From Nitrospirales bacterium (GTDB taxonomy: Bacteria > Nitrospirota > Nitrospiria > Nitrospirales > UBA8639): a stretch of 64,000 nucleotides of DNA. This document shows, piece by piece, positions 34,979-42,824 of the stretch. Both the position numbers and the translations under genes were made by a program. Each line of letters starts with the position of its first letter. Position 1 is the stretch's first letter. The notes under the pieces were generated by a model, which was not told the origin of the DNA, did not search any database, and saw nothing but the letters and a program-made list of their open reading frames with translations. The stretch covers positions 248,001-312,000 of the forward strand of contig JAJEJG010000013.1 of the NCBI GenBank assembly GCA_022828225.1. Direction: 5' to 3'.

Positions 34979-35806
34979 TTATTCAAACGGATCAATGACC
35001 GTGGTGGTTTCTGAAAATTGAGAAGCAGGGATCAGAACCCGCCCCTCTTTGGTTTGTACGATCACCGCCACAGGAGTAATCGATAACACTTCACCAGAAA
35101 CATGCCCCATACGGACCTTTTGCCCAACCTTCAACACGGGATGCAAATAATAGGCAGCAATAAGATTGCCGATCGCGGACTTGGCACCTAAACCGAACGA
35201 AAGGGCTACCCCGGCAATAAATCCGGCGACTAACAGCACGATCAAATTACTCAGGATGGTGGTATCGATCCCCAATTCATTGATCACCGTGACGACGATT
35301 AACAACGCCATTCCAATATAGAAAGTTTGCGCAACGAGTGGCCCCTGCGTCACGCCCGCCGAGGTGCACGCCACACTGATCACTTCCTTGAGAAAATTGG
35401 CCGCAAACAACCCCAAGACCAGAATGAGAACCGCCAACCCCACCTTAGGGAGAAAATAGGCAAACCCTGATAAAGCCTCCGAGATCATGGCGAGACCAAG
35501 CATTTCGGTCGCCGAAACGAGAAAAAGGAGAAAGACGACCCAAAACCCGAGGATTCCCAAAATTTGCGAAGCGGTTTTTTGTGAACCCGTTCGTTCAAGA
35601 ACCGTTTGAATGGCTGTCTTACTCAGGAACTGGTCCACGTCGATGCGATGGAACAGCTTGGTCAGCCCTATGGAGACCATCCGCCCCACGACAAAACCCG
35701 TCAGCACCAACAACGCGGCCCCAAACAGTTTTGGTAAAAACTCAATGAGGAGTTGCGCGCTCTTGGTCAAAGAGTCTTCAATCGCAACGATCCAATCGAT
35801 CATCAT
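34979..35806 (-). CDS. Third mechanosensitive-type channel protein (MscS-related)
   Basis: The 275-residue protein parallels the one at 25853-26698. Repeated helices begin with LPKLFGAALLVLTGFVVGRM and FLPKVGLAVLILVLGLFAAN, then a final helix AGFIAGVALSFGLGAKSAIG leads into a MscS-like beta domain (KVGQKVRMGHVSGEVLSITP; VIVQTKEGRVLIPASQF). It heads a three-gene operon with the CBS protein five bp downstream and mgtE after it, which ties channel activity to Mg2+ transport. Confidence 0.8.
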   Translation of the reverse strand: MMIDWIVAIEDSLTKSAQLLIEFLPKLFGAALLVLTGFVVGRMVSIGLTKLFHRIDVDQFLSKTAIQTVLERTGSQKTASQILGILGFWVVFLLFLVSATEMLGLAMISEALSGFAYFLPKVGLAVLILVLGLFAANFLKEVISVACTSAGVTQGPLVAQTFYIGMALLIVVTVINELGIDTTILSNLIVLLVAGFIAGVALSFGLGAKSAIGNLIAAYYLHPVLKVGQKVRMGHVSGEVLSITPVAVIVQTKEGRVLIPASQFSETTTVIDPFE

Positions 35807-36000
35807 CGTGTCTCTGAATAATCGCGGATTTTAGTGAAGTATCGTTTTTTCATCGGAAGGGGCCCGTACAGGCGGAAGCAGTGTATCATGTTTCCACTTG
35901 TGATCCCAGTATACCCCGTCAATTGAGGATTGACCTTCCCTCCATAAAACGGTCCGCTTAGAGGGTGCGTTTTCTGGAACAATTGAAGGGTCCGTGACAA

Positions 36001-36159
36001 TCATCCGCGCAATGGAATCACCTCGGCGCTTTGGGCACCAGTAACGTCGTCGGACCACTTTTGCATCACCGATTGCCGGCGCTTGAACAGATCGGAGCGT
36101 TGATAGGCCCCCTCAACTCCTTTGACGACGTGGGCGAGACAGGCTTCGGTATGAACGAC
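36001..36159 (-). pseudogene. C-terminal relic of a P4-type tyrosine integrase
   Basis: The frame reads TEACLAHVVKGVEGAYQRSD then LFKRRQSVMQKWSDDV before a TGA. This is the recognisable end of P4-like phage/island integrases (EACLAH...V..AY.RSDLF.KRR..M..W). The catalytic Tyr region and everything before it are lost. It lies 17 bp from the 3' end of tRNA-Leu, the classical target of such integrases. Confidence 0.75.
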
Positions 36160-36175
36160 GTAGAAAAAGGGAGGA

Positions 36176-36262
36176 TGGTGCCGAAGGCGGGATTTGAACC
36201 CGCACACCCCAAGGGGCGCTAGACCCTGAATCTAGTGCGTCTGCCAGTTTCGCCACTTCGGC
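36176..36262 (-). tRNA. tRNA-Leu (anticodon CAG)
   Basis: An 87-nt class II tRNA with CCA encoded (acceptor GCCGAAG pairing with CTTCGGC, then ACCA). The anticodon stem CTAGA/TCTAG encloses TTCAGGG, giving anticodon CAG. A long variable arm (CGCCCCTTGGGGTG) confirms tRNA-Leu. The 3' end faces the integrase relic. Confidence 0.95.
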
Positions 36263-36281
36263 ATGGAACGTGTTCTGAACC

Positions 36282-36306
36282 CTTCGCTATGCTCAGGGCA
36301 GGCATA
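36282..36306. repeat. Family C unit
   Basis: CCCTTCGCTATGCTCAGGGCAGG is one copy of the family whose other orientation reads CCTGTCCTGAGCGAAGTCGAAGG. It marks the return of intergenic repeats just outside the 25-36 kb block. Confidence 0.6.
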
Positions 36307-36356
36307 GTGAAAGAACCGTCAACAATTATCGGCTTTTGTCCGGATGGGCGTCAAGC

Positions 36357-37838
36357 TCATGGCGCCGAAGTGGTATGAGAGGGTTCGGCAAGTGGTTCCG
36401 GGTATTCCTGGCGCCAGAGTCGATTCGGGCCTTGGAGGTCTTGGGTGTCGCCGGCGATAATGATCTGTTCACGAATGAGCCCGGCGACGCCGAGTAAGAA
36501 CGGGGCCGGAATCTGCGGGGCATTGTCTGCGATCAACACGTCGAAACGGATGCGTTTGAATAGGGGATCGGTCACGATTCTTCCCGGGGTCGCCACGACC
36601 AACCGTTTGTTCTGCATGAAGGCCTGCCGGTTGGTGGCCTCGCTGGCGGCCAGCATTTCACGAACTTTCTGGGTGCCTCCCAGTTTGGAAATGTCGTCTT
36701 TCAACGCTTCGTATTCCGGCCGCATCTCTTTCGGCATCGCGGCCTCGGGAGACAATTCACGGATCCGGGCCTGCGCGATTTCCACCTCTTTCATCAGGGC
36801 CGCGATGTTCCCGGTATAGAGTTTCCGGTATTCGCTCAGGGTCTCCACGTTCTTGCCCATGGTCTGCATGCCGAGTCGTTTCCAGATGGGCAGGCTTTCG
36901 TACTTGGCGACCAGATGGTCGATCTCCTTGATTTTCCGCTGGAACTCGCTGACCTGGGCCATGAGCCGCCATTCCAGTAATTTGACTTCATCCATGTCGC
37001 GTTGTTTCTGCCCCTTGTAGGCCAGGATCGGGACGAGTTCTCGAAAGCGTTCATACTTTTGGCGCAGGGTATCCTTGTGCGACCGGGACTTGGCGAAGAA
37101 CTTGTGCATTTGCACTTCGAATCCGAATTGCCCGAGTGGAATCTCTTCGGCTTGCTGGAGCGCCGCAATTTCGTAGCGGCTCAAGAGGCTGGTGAACGGC
37201 AGGGCCGCGTTCCGCAGGGTTTTGGCCAGGAACCCGAGTAAGCGATCCACGGCGTCGTGCGTGGGCGCCACCAACAGCACACGTTTATTGTGTCGCATCA
37301 GGTTCACCGCCAGCGTGCCGAGTTTGGTCCAACGCGCCGCCTCGTCGTCATGCCACACGGTCGTCAGAATGGCCGCCGATGCCCCCGTCCTGGCCGAAGC
37401 ATCGGCTTCGTCATGCTTCGGGTCCAGCCAGGGCGCCAGCCGTTCGGCCGGTCTCAGGGCATAGGATTCGGGGTGCGCCGCCATATCGGCCAGTCGCTCG
37501 GACGCCCGGCGAAAGAATTCCGTGGTGTCCGGCACGAGGGTGTTATCGAGGGTGGATTGTCCCAGCGTATCCTGGGTCTGGACCAGGGCGACATCGCCCC
37601 GGCGCCGCAGCAGGAAGCCACCGGTGGGTTCCAGGTCTCCGGGCGGCACGATGGTGACGGGTACGTCTTCCAGAAACGTCGTGCTTGCGGGGACCTCCAT
37701 GGCGTACAGGTGCAGGGTGCCGGCTGTCCCGAGATCTCGAGTGGAGCGGGATTCGATCAACGCGTCGGATGCACCGGCGGCGTCCTTGTGGTTCGCCAGC
37801 CGGGCGGCAAATGCGTCGAGGAGGTCAGGCAGTATCAT
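36357..37838 (-). CDS. Helicase-like protein lacking Walker A and the second motor domain
   Basis: The 493-residue protein keeps traces of a superfamily 1 (DNA2/NAM7-type) helicase: motif Ia RVLLVAPTHDAVDRLLGFL, a Walker-B-like VLIADNAPQIP, where DEAxQ is expected, and motif III IIAGDTQDLQGPN. A Gly-Lys-Thr loop is missing; ARTGASAAIL stands where Walker A should be. The C-terminal RecA domain is absent. The middle is a long charged helical insert (KIKEIDHLVAKYESLPIWKR and around). ATP hydrolysis is unlikely, so a structural or regulatory role is inferred. The ATG at 37838 overlaps the stop of the upstream membrane protein. Confidence 0.65.
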   Translation of the reverse strand: MILPDLLDAFAARLANHKDAAGASDALIESRSTRDLGTAGTLHLYAMEVPASTTFLEDVPVTIVPPGDLEPTGGFLLRRRGDVALVQTQDTLGQSTLDNTLVPDTTEFFRRASERLADMAAHPESYALRPAERLAPWLDPKHDEADASARTGASAAILTTVWHDDEAARWTKLGTLAVNLMRHNKRVLLVAPTHDAVDRLLGFLAKTLRNAALPFTSLLSRYEIAALQQAEEIPLGQFGFEVQMHKFFAKSRSHKDTLRQKYERFRELVPILAYKGQKQRDMDEVKLLEWRLMAQVSEFQRKIKEIDHLVAKYESLPIWKRLGMQTMGKNVETLSEYRKLYTGNIAALMKEVEIAQARIRELSPEAAMPKEMRPEYEALKDDISKLGGTQKVREMLAASEATNRQAFMQNKRLVVATPGRIVTDPLFKRIRFDVLIADNAPQIPAPFLLGVAGLIREQIIIAGDTQDLQGPNRLWRQEYPEPLAEPSHTTSAP

Positions 37839-38353
37839 GGCTCGCGGCTGGGGTCGAGGGACCGCTGAATGCAAATGGCCACACAGCCCAGTCCGCCCGT
37901 GATGGGACGCCGATCAAAGGCGCACCCTCGGCTGTCGGCACAAGCCGTGACAAACGGAACGTGTGTGGTGAAATCGAGGTCGTCGAGCACGTAGACTTGC
38001 AGGCGGTCATCGTCCAGCACCGAGAGAATGAGCGCACGGTTATGATTGTCGTCTTCCACCACAGCGGATTTCGGCGACGGCGCGATCTTGGCGCGCGCCG
38101 CGTGAACGTGCGGCAACTCCACGACGGCTTTGACCAGATGCTTCGGCGGATGAATCGCCCGTTGACTCAGCCGCACGTTTAACGACGTCAGGTCGAGGAC
38201 GTCCCGATCAGTGGCCTCCGCCAGGGCGACGTTTTCGGCCCGTTCCATGACAAACGCATGGGACAGGAGCATGGTCAAGGCCAGGCACCCCACGCTCAGG
38301 ACCCACAGAATCGCCGCTTTCGCCGGAGCAAGCCTGGTGCATTGATGCAGCAT
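37835..38353 (-). CDS. Single-pass membrane protein of unknown function
   Basis: The 172-residue product has a short basic lead, one TM helix (AILWVLSVGCLALTMLLSHA) and an otherwise soluble domain with charged and His residues that ends in CIQRSLDPSREP. I recognise no family. Its stop overlaps the start of the helicase-like gene by four bases, so the two are made together. The ATG at 38353 places the helix near the N-terminus; the ATG at 38443 would run back to the family B repeat. Confidence 0.5.
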   Translation of the reverse strand: MLHQCTRLAPAKAAILWVLSVGCLALTMLLSHAFVMERAENVALAEATDRDVLDLTSLNVRLSQRAIHPPKHLVKAVVELPHVHAARAKIAPSPKSAVVEDDNHNRALILSVLDDDRLQVYVLDDLDFTTHVPFVTACADSRGCAFDRRPITGGLGCVAICIQRSLDPSREP

Positions 38354-38438
38354 GAAGGCATTGTAGATGACGCTTGCCGAACGTGTCCAGCGTGACGCAT
38401 GCCCTTCGGTGTCGTTGATATGAAAGTAGCTCGTTTCC

Positions 38439-38850
38439 GTCATTCCTGCGAAAGCAGGAATCCAGCGTCTTTTCCCCCTTATCTGTCATCCTCGACATCT
38501 TTAATCGAGGATCCAGCGTCTTTATTCTTGTCTTTATTCTTCACAAAGAAGACAAACCACCAAAGACCCTGGATGCCCGATCGAGCCGGGCATGACAACA
38601 AAGGCCAAGGCCCGTGTTCCGGCGCCTGCGGGCGTGGCTGCGCCCCGGTCCCGAAAATTCTATTTTGGGGCGAGGACTGTCTGAGCGCAGCGAGTTCCGC
38701 AGCCCACATAACCGGGACCGGGGCAAAGGCACCCGAAGGGCCACGCCCGGGCGCCAATGGTTTTGGGTCCTTTTGCCGAAACAAAAGAGCCTGTCCCGAG
38801 CTTGTCGAAGGGCCTGTCCTGAGCGAAGTCGAAGGAAGCAGAGCGAAGGA
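38439..38850. repeat. Cluster of family B, C and other palindromic repeats
   Basis: 38439-38524 has two family B units in tandem, with an inverted partner at 38561-38597 (ending CCGGGCATGACAAC). 38600-38785 is a G+C-rich block with complementary parts (TGCGCCCCGGTCCCG with CGGGACCGGGGCAAA; GGCGCCTGCGGGCGTGG with CCACGCCCGGGCGCC), able to form a long hairpin. 38790-38835 holds two tandem family C units. No gene is apparent in the 621 bp between the membrane protein and rplI. Confidence 0.7.
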
Positions 38851-38974
38851 ACCTCGGCGTGTGGGGGCGAGACCTCACATGAAAAAACCAAAGACCATTG
38901 GCTTCAAATTGACATTTCCTCCATACGGACCTTATGATGCTACCCTTTGACGGAGAAGAGGAGGCAGGGTAACG

Positions 38975-39535
38975 ATGAAGGTAATTCTTCAAGAAAATAT
39001 CGACAGTTTGGGGTATATGGGAGACGTGCTCGACGTGGCGGACGGCTATGCACGGAACTACTTACTCCCGCGCCAAAAAGCCATGGAGGCCAACCCTCGT
39101 AACGTGAAGGCCTTGGAACATGCCAAACGAGTGACGGCCCATAAGGCGAAGAAAGTCGAACACGAACTCCAGGACCTGGCGACGAAATTGTCCAAGGTCG
39201 CGCTCACCTTTCCGGTTCAGACCGGCAAGGAGGACAAGCTGTTCGGGTCCGTGACCACGAAGGACCTGGAAGCCGGGTTGTCGGCCGAAGGCTTCGACGT
39301 GGACCGCCGAAAGATTCAATTGGCAAATCCCCTGAAAGAGTTGGGTACGTTTTCCGTGGGCGTCAAGTTGCATCGGGACATTGTCGCAAACGTGTCCGTG
39401 AGTCTTGTCAAACAGGGTGGAGAGGCCGAGGCTGAGGACGAGACTCAGGCAAGTGAAGCCGCGACTGACGACGCCGTTGCTCCGGCTGATGCGCCGGAGT
39501 CACAGGACCCTTCGGCTTCGCTCGGGGCAGGCTAA
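38975..39535 (+). CDS. rplI: Ribosomal protein L9 with an extended acidic tail
   Basis: bL9 binds 23S rRNA at the base of the L1 stalk. The N-terminal domain is canonical ([36 protein letters not shown]). The C-terminal domain ends near residue 150 (VSLVKQ), matching the normal length. After that come about 35 extra acidic and small residues; the last eight (PSASLGAG) are encoded by a family C repeat unit at 39508-39532. The stop overlaps the glyA ATG by one base. Confidence 0.94.
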   Translation: MKVILQENIDSLGYMGDVLDVADGYARNYLLPRQKAMEANPRNVKALEHAKRVTAHKAKKVEHELQDLATKLSKVALTFPVQTGKEDKLFGSVTTKDLEAGLSAEGFDVDRRKIQLANPLKELGTFSVGVKLHRDIVANVSVSLVKQGGEAEAEDETQASEAATDDAVAPADAPESQDPSASLGAG

Positions 39536-40797
39536 TGGCCTACGTTGTCGGGACCCTGAAAGCCGTTCGACAAGAAGATCCCGAGGTCTATGCGGCTTTT
39601 CGCGCGGAAGAGAAGCGGCAGCGCGACAAGCTGGTGTTGATCGCTTCGGAAAATTATGCGAGCCCCGCGGTCCTGGCCGCGCAGGGGTCGCTGATGACCA
39701 ACAAATACGCGGAAGGCTATCCGCGGCGGCGCTATTACGGCGGCTGCCAGTTCGTGGATGAAGTCGAAGAGTTGGCCATTGCCCGGGCCAAGCTGTTGTT
39801 CGGGTGCGAGCACGTCAACGTCCAACCCCATTCGGGTTCCACCGCCAACATGGCGGCGTACCTTTCGGTCCTGAAACCCGGTGACACCATCCTGGGCATG
39901 GCCCTCTCGCAGGGCGGCCATTTGACCCACGGCAGTAAAGTCAATTTTTCAGGCAAGCTGTTCCAGGCCTTTTCTTACGGGGTCGATCGCGAAACCGAGT
40001 TGATTGATTACGACGCGGTGCAGCAAAAGGCCGAAGAAGTCCGTCCGCGCATGATCGTCGTCGGGGCGAGCGCTTATTCGAAAGTCATCGACTTCCCGCG
40101 GTTTCAGGCAATTGCGAAATCCGTGGGCGCGTACCTGCTGGTCGATATCGCGCATATCTCCGGCCTGGTGGCGACGGGGCTGCACCCCAGCCCGGTGCCC
40201 TATGCCGATTTCGTGACCACCACCACCCACAAGACGTTACGCGGGCCTCGGGCCGGCATGGTGATGTGTAAAGAAGAACATGCGACAGCCGTGGACAAGA
40301 TCGTCTTCCCGGGCCTGCAAGGCGGGCCGCTCATGCACGTGATCGCGGCCAAGGCCGTGGCGTTCAAGGAAGCCCTGGCCCCGAGTTTTACCGCGTATCA
40401 GCAACGCATTCTGGACAATGCCAAGGCCTTGGCGGATGGGTTGGCCGCACGGGGCTATCACGTGGTGTCCGGCGGGACGGATACCCACCTGTTTCTGCTG
40501 AATCTCAATTCCAAAGGGGTGACGGGGAAAGAAGCCGAGGGGGCACTCGACGCCTCGGGGATCATCGTCAATAAAAATGCCGTGCCGTATGACGAACGGC
40601 CGCCGGCCGTGGCCAGCGGCATTCGAATCGGTACCCCCATCGTGTCGACTCGGGGGATGGGAGTGACCGAGATGTCGCAAATCGTGGCGTGGATGGACGA
40701 GGTCTTGCAACATCCCGCGAAGAAACGAATTCAGAGCCGGATTCGCAAGGAAGTCAAGGCCCTGTGCGCCCGCTTCCCGGTCTTTTCTGACTCATAA
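39535..40797 (+). CDS. glyA: Serine hydroxymethyltransferase
   Basis: GlyA interconverts serine and glycine with tetrahydrofolate using PLP. The 420-residue protein has the family start ([20 protein letters not shown]), [10 protein letters not shown], and the PLP lysine motif [13 protein letters not shown]. It is coupled to rplI through a one-base overlap. Downstream, nrdR follows after a family A element, an arrangement (rplI-glyA-nrdR) that fits glyA-nrdR neighbours in many bacteria. Confidence 0.97.
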   Translation: MAYVVGTLKAVRQEDPEVYAAFRAEEKRQRDKLVLIASENYASPAVLAAQGSLMTNKYAEGYPRRRYYGGCQFVDEVEELAIARAKLLFGCEHVNVQPHSGSTANMAAYLSVLKPGDTILGMALSQGGHLTHGSKVNFSGKLFQAFSYGVDRETELIDYDAVQQKAEEVRPRMIVVGASAYSKVIDFPRFQAIAKSVGAYLLVDIAHISGLVATGLHPSPVPYADFVTTTTHKTLRGPRAGMVMCKEEHATAVDKIVFPGLQGGPLMHVIAAKAVAFKEALAPSFTAYQQRILDNAKALADGLAARGYHVVSGGTDTHLFLLNLNSKGVTGKEAEGALDASGIIVNKNAVPYDERPPAVASGIRIGTPIVSTRGMGVTEMSQIVAWMDEVLQHPAKKRIQSRIRKEVKALCARFPVFSDS

Positions 40798-40832
40798 CCT
40801 GTTTCTTGATTGGCATGAAAATACCCCGAATC

Positions 40833-41064
40833 TGTCATTCCTGTAAATATTCAGTCATTCGTTGACAATTTCTGCCTCTTCTTTCCCCTCCTTTGTAAGG
40901 AGGGGTGAGGGGAGGTAGAGTCGGAGGCTCTCATGGCGAACGCTGCTACGTGCATGGTTGGCTCTACCCCTCCTATCCTCCCCTTACAAAGGGGAGGAAC
41001 AGGACACCCCTGCTTCCTGTATGTCGCATTCTGTCAACGAATGACTGAACACATACAAATGACA
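40833..41064. repeat. Family A composite element, full copy (232 bp)
   Basis: It is bounded by the inverted ends TGTCATTCCTGTAAATATTC and GAACACATACAAATGACA. Next inside, TCAGTCATTCGTTGACA pairs exactly with TGTCAACGAATGACTGA. The central part has the two CCCCTCC hairpin arms. It lies between glyA and nrdR and ends 13 bp before the nrdR ATG, so it may affect nrdR expression. Confidence 0.85.
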
Positions 41065-41077
41065 TCTGGCTCCCGTC

Positions 41078-41542
41078 ATGAAATGTCCGTTCTGTAATCG
41101 ACTCGACGACAAGGTGATTGATTCCCGTACGGCCCGGGAAGGTGAGGTGATTCGCCGTCGCCGTGAATGCTTCGGATGTCGTCGTCGCTTTACGACGTAT
41201 GAACGGATTGAAGAAAACCTTCCCACCATCGTCAAAAAAGACAACCGGCGGGAAACGTTCGACCGCGCCAAAGTCATGGCCGGTCTGAAAAAGGCATGCG
41301 AAAAGCGGCCGATCAGCAGCGATATGCTGGAAGCCGCGGTAGACCGGATCGAAAAACGCCTGCAGGATTCGGGTGAATCGGAGATCCAGGCCATGGTGGT
41401 CGGCGAGGAAGTCATGCGGGAACTTCATGGGTTGGACCAGGTGGCCTACGTGCGGTTCGCTTCCGTGTATCGCGAGTTCAAGGACATTGATCAATTCATG
41501 GAAACGATCAAGTCCCTTGCGCAGGATCGAGGAACCACCTGA
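41078..41542 (+). CDS. nrdR: Transcriptional repressor NrdR
   Basis: NrdR senses ATP/dATP and represses ribonucleotide reductase genes. The 154-residue protein has an N-terminal zinc ribbon with C3, C6, C31 and C34 ([23 protein letters not shown]) and an ATP-cone ([20 protein letters not shown]). No NrdR box is visible at its own promoter. The start follows a family A element with no strong Shine-Dalgarno. Confidence 0.95.
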   Translation: MKCPFCNRLDDKVIDSRTAREGEVIRRRRECFGCRRRFTTYERIEENLPTIVKKDNRRETFDRAKVMAGLKKACEKRPISSDMLEAAVDRIEKRLQDSGESEIQAMVVGEEVMRELHGLDQVAYVRFASVYREFKDIDQFMETIKSLAQDRGTT

Positions 41543-41551
41543 TGTGCCATG

Positions 41552-41645
41552 ACCCTTCGCTTCGCTTCCTTCGACAAGCTCAGGACAAGCAGGCAGGCGC
41601 CAGAGGGTTCCTCCCCTTTGTAAGGGGAGGTCAGGTGGGGTAGAG
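41552..41645. repeat. Family C units and a half family A element
   Basis: 41552-41597 carries CCCTTCGCTTCGCTTCCTTC and an inverted-type unit (CGACAAGCTCAGGACAAGC). 41609-41645 is one family A arm (CCTCCCCTTTGTAAGGGGAGG then TCAGGTGGGGTAGAGG). The final AGAGG lies 8 bp before the sensor-kinase ATG and can act as its ribosome-binding site. Confidence 0.65.
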
Positions 41646-41651
41646 GCACTT

Positions 41652-42824
41652 ATGCCTTCCGCTAGTCGTTCCGTCAGAAAAGCCGGGTCCCGGCGGGTCC
41701 CGGCATCCGTTCCCCAACGTCAGTCCAAACCGGCGTCCAAACCGGTGCGCCGTCGGGCGGCACCGGCCACTCGTGTGGCGATCCTGGGAGGCGGCCGCGG
41801 CGGGCGCGCCCTGCTGGAAATTTTTGCGCAGGACCCCTTGGCCCGTATCGTCGGATTAAGCGAGTCCAAACCGCGGACACTCGGGACCAGGCTTGCCCGG
41901 CAATTGGGTGTCCCGGTGACGCAGGACTATCGTGAAATCTTGAACATGAAAGAGGTGGATCTGATCATTGACGTGACCGGCAGTCCCGAAGTCGAACGGG
42001 CGTTGCAGAAAATTCGAAAACCGAGCGTCGCGATCATCGGCGGGGCCAGCGCCAAGTTCATGTGGCAGTTGATCGATGCGCGGATTCGAGCCACGACGGA
42101 AATCGAAAACACGCTGAGCCGGTACCAATCACTGTTCCGGCGGTACGTCAAGGAAGAAGCCGAGAGCGCGGTCGATGAGGAGCGGACGCGTATCGCCTGT
42201 GAAATTCACGATGGGTTGGTCCAAACGCTGGTCGGCGTGAATTTCAAAATGGAACGGTGCGGGGACCTGGTCCAGGAGGAACCCGACAAATGTCTTACCC
42301 TGTTGAGTGAAGCCAAACACTACCTGAAACACGGCATTCAGGAAGCCCGGCAAGTCGTGTTCAACTTGCGACCCGGTCAATACGAGCAATTGGATCTGCT
42401 TTCGGCGCTGACCAATTATCTGGATTCGTATAAAAAGCAACATCGGGTGCAGGTCGCGTTCACGCATACGGGCAGCGATGCCCGTTTGCTACCCAAGACG
42501 AAAGTCTTCGTGTTCCGGATGATCCAGGAAGCCCTGCAAAATTCCTCCAAGCACGCCGGGGCGTCGAAAGTGCTCGTGCAATTGAGCATTCAACCGCATC
42601 ACCTGTCCGCCGTTATCCAGGATAATGGCAACGGGTTCGACGTGAAGGCCGTGTTTCAGAATCCCGACAAGTGGGATCACTTCGGCTTGCGCGGGATGAA
42701 GGAGCGGGCCAAGTTGCTTAACGGCGAGGTGTCGTGGGAGTCCCGCAAAGACGAAGGGACTACGGTCACGGTGTCGATTCCGTTGACCAGAAAGGACAGC
42801 GCACGCAATGGCAAAAAAAATTAA
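41652..42824 (+). CDS. Sensor histidine kinase with an N-terminal Rossmann (NAD-binding-like) domain
   Basis: The 390-residue cytoplasmic kinase starts with a basic linker (1-40). A dinucleotide-binding-like fold follows at 41-150: AILGGGRGGRALLEIF, an IVGLSESKPR second strand, and VDLIIDVTGSPEVERAL. A NarL-group kinase comes next: HisKA_3 with the phospho-His in CEIHDGLVQT (H186), and an HATPase_c domain with N-box EALQNSSKHA and the G-box DNGNGFD. There is no membrane segment. Sensing the NAD(H) state is inferred from the first domain. The response regulator start overlaps its end by 17 bases. Confidence 0.85.
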   Translation: MPSASRSVRKAGSRRVPASVPQRQSKPASKPVRRRAAPATRVAILGGGRGGRALLEIFAQDPLARIVGLSESKPRTLGTRLARQLGVPVTQDYREILNMKEVDLIIDVTGSPEVERALQKIRKPSVAIIGGASAKFMWQLIDARIRATTEIENTLSRYQSLFRRYVKEEAESAVDEERTRIACEIHDGLVQTLVGVNFKMERCGDLVQEEPDKCLTLLSEAKHYLKHGIQEARQVVFNLRPGQYEQLDLLSALTNYLDSYKKQHRVQVAFTHTGSDARLLPKTKVFVFRMIQEALQNSSKHAGASKVLVQLSIQPHHLSAVIQDNGNGFDVKAVFQNPDKWDHFGLRGMKERAKLLNGEVSWESRKDEGTTVTVSIPLTRKDSARNGKKN

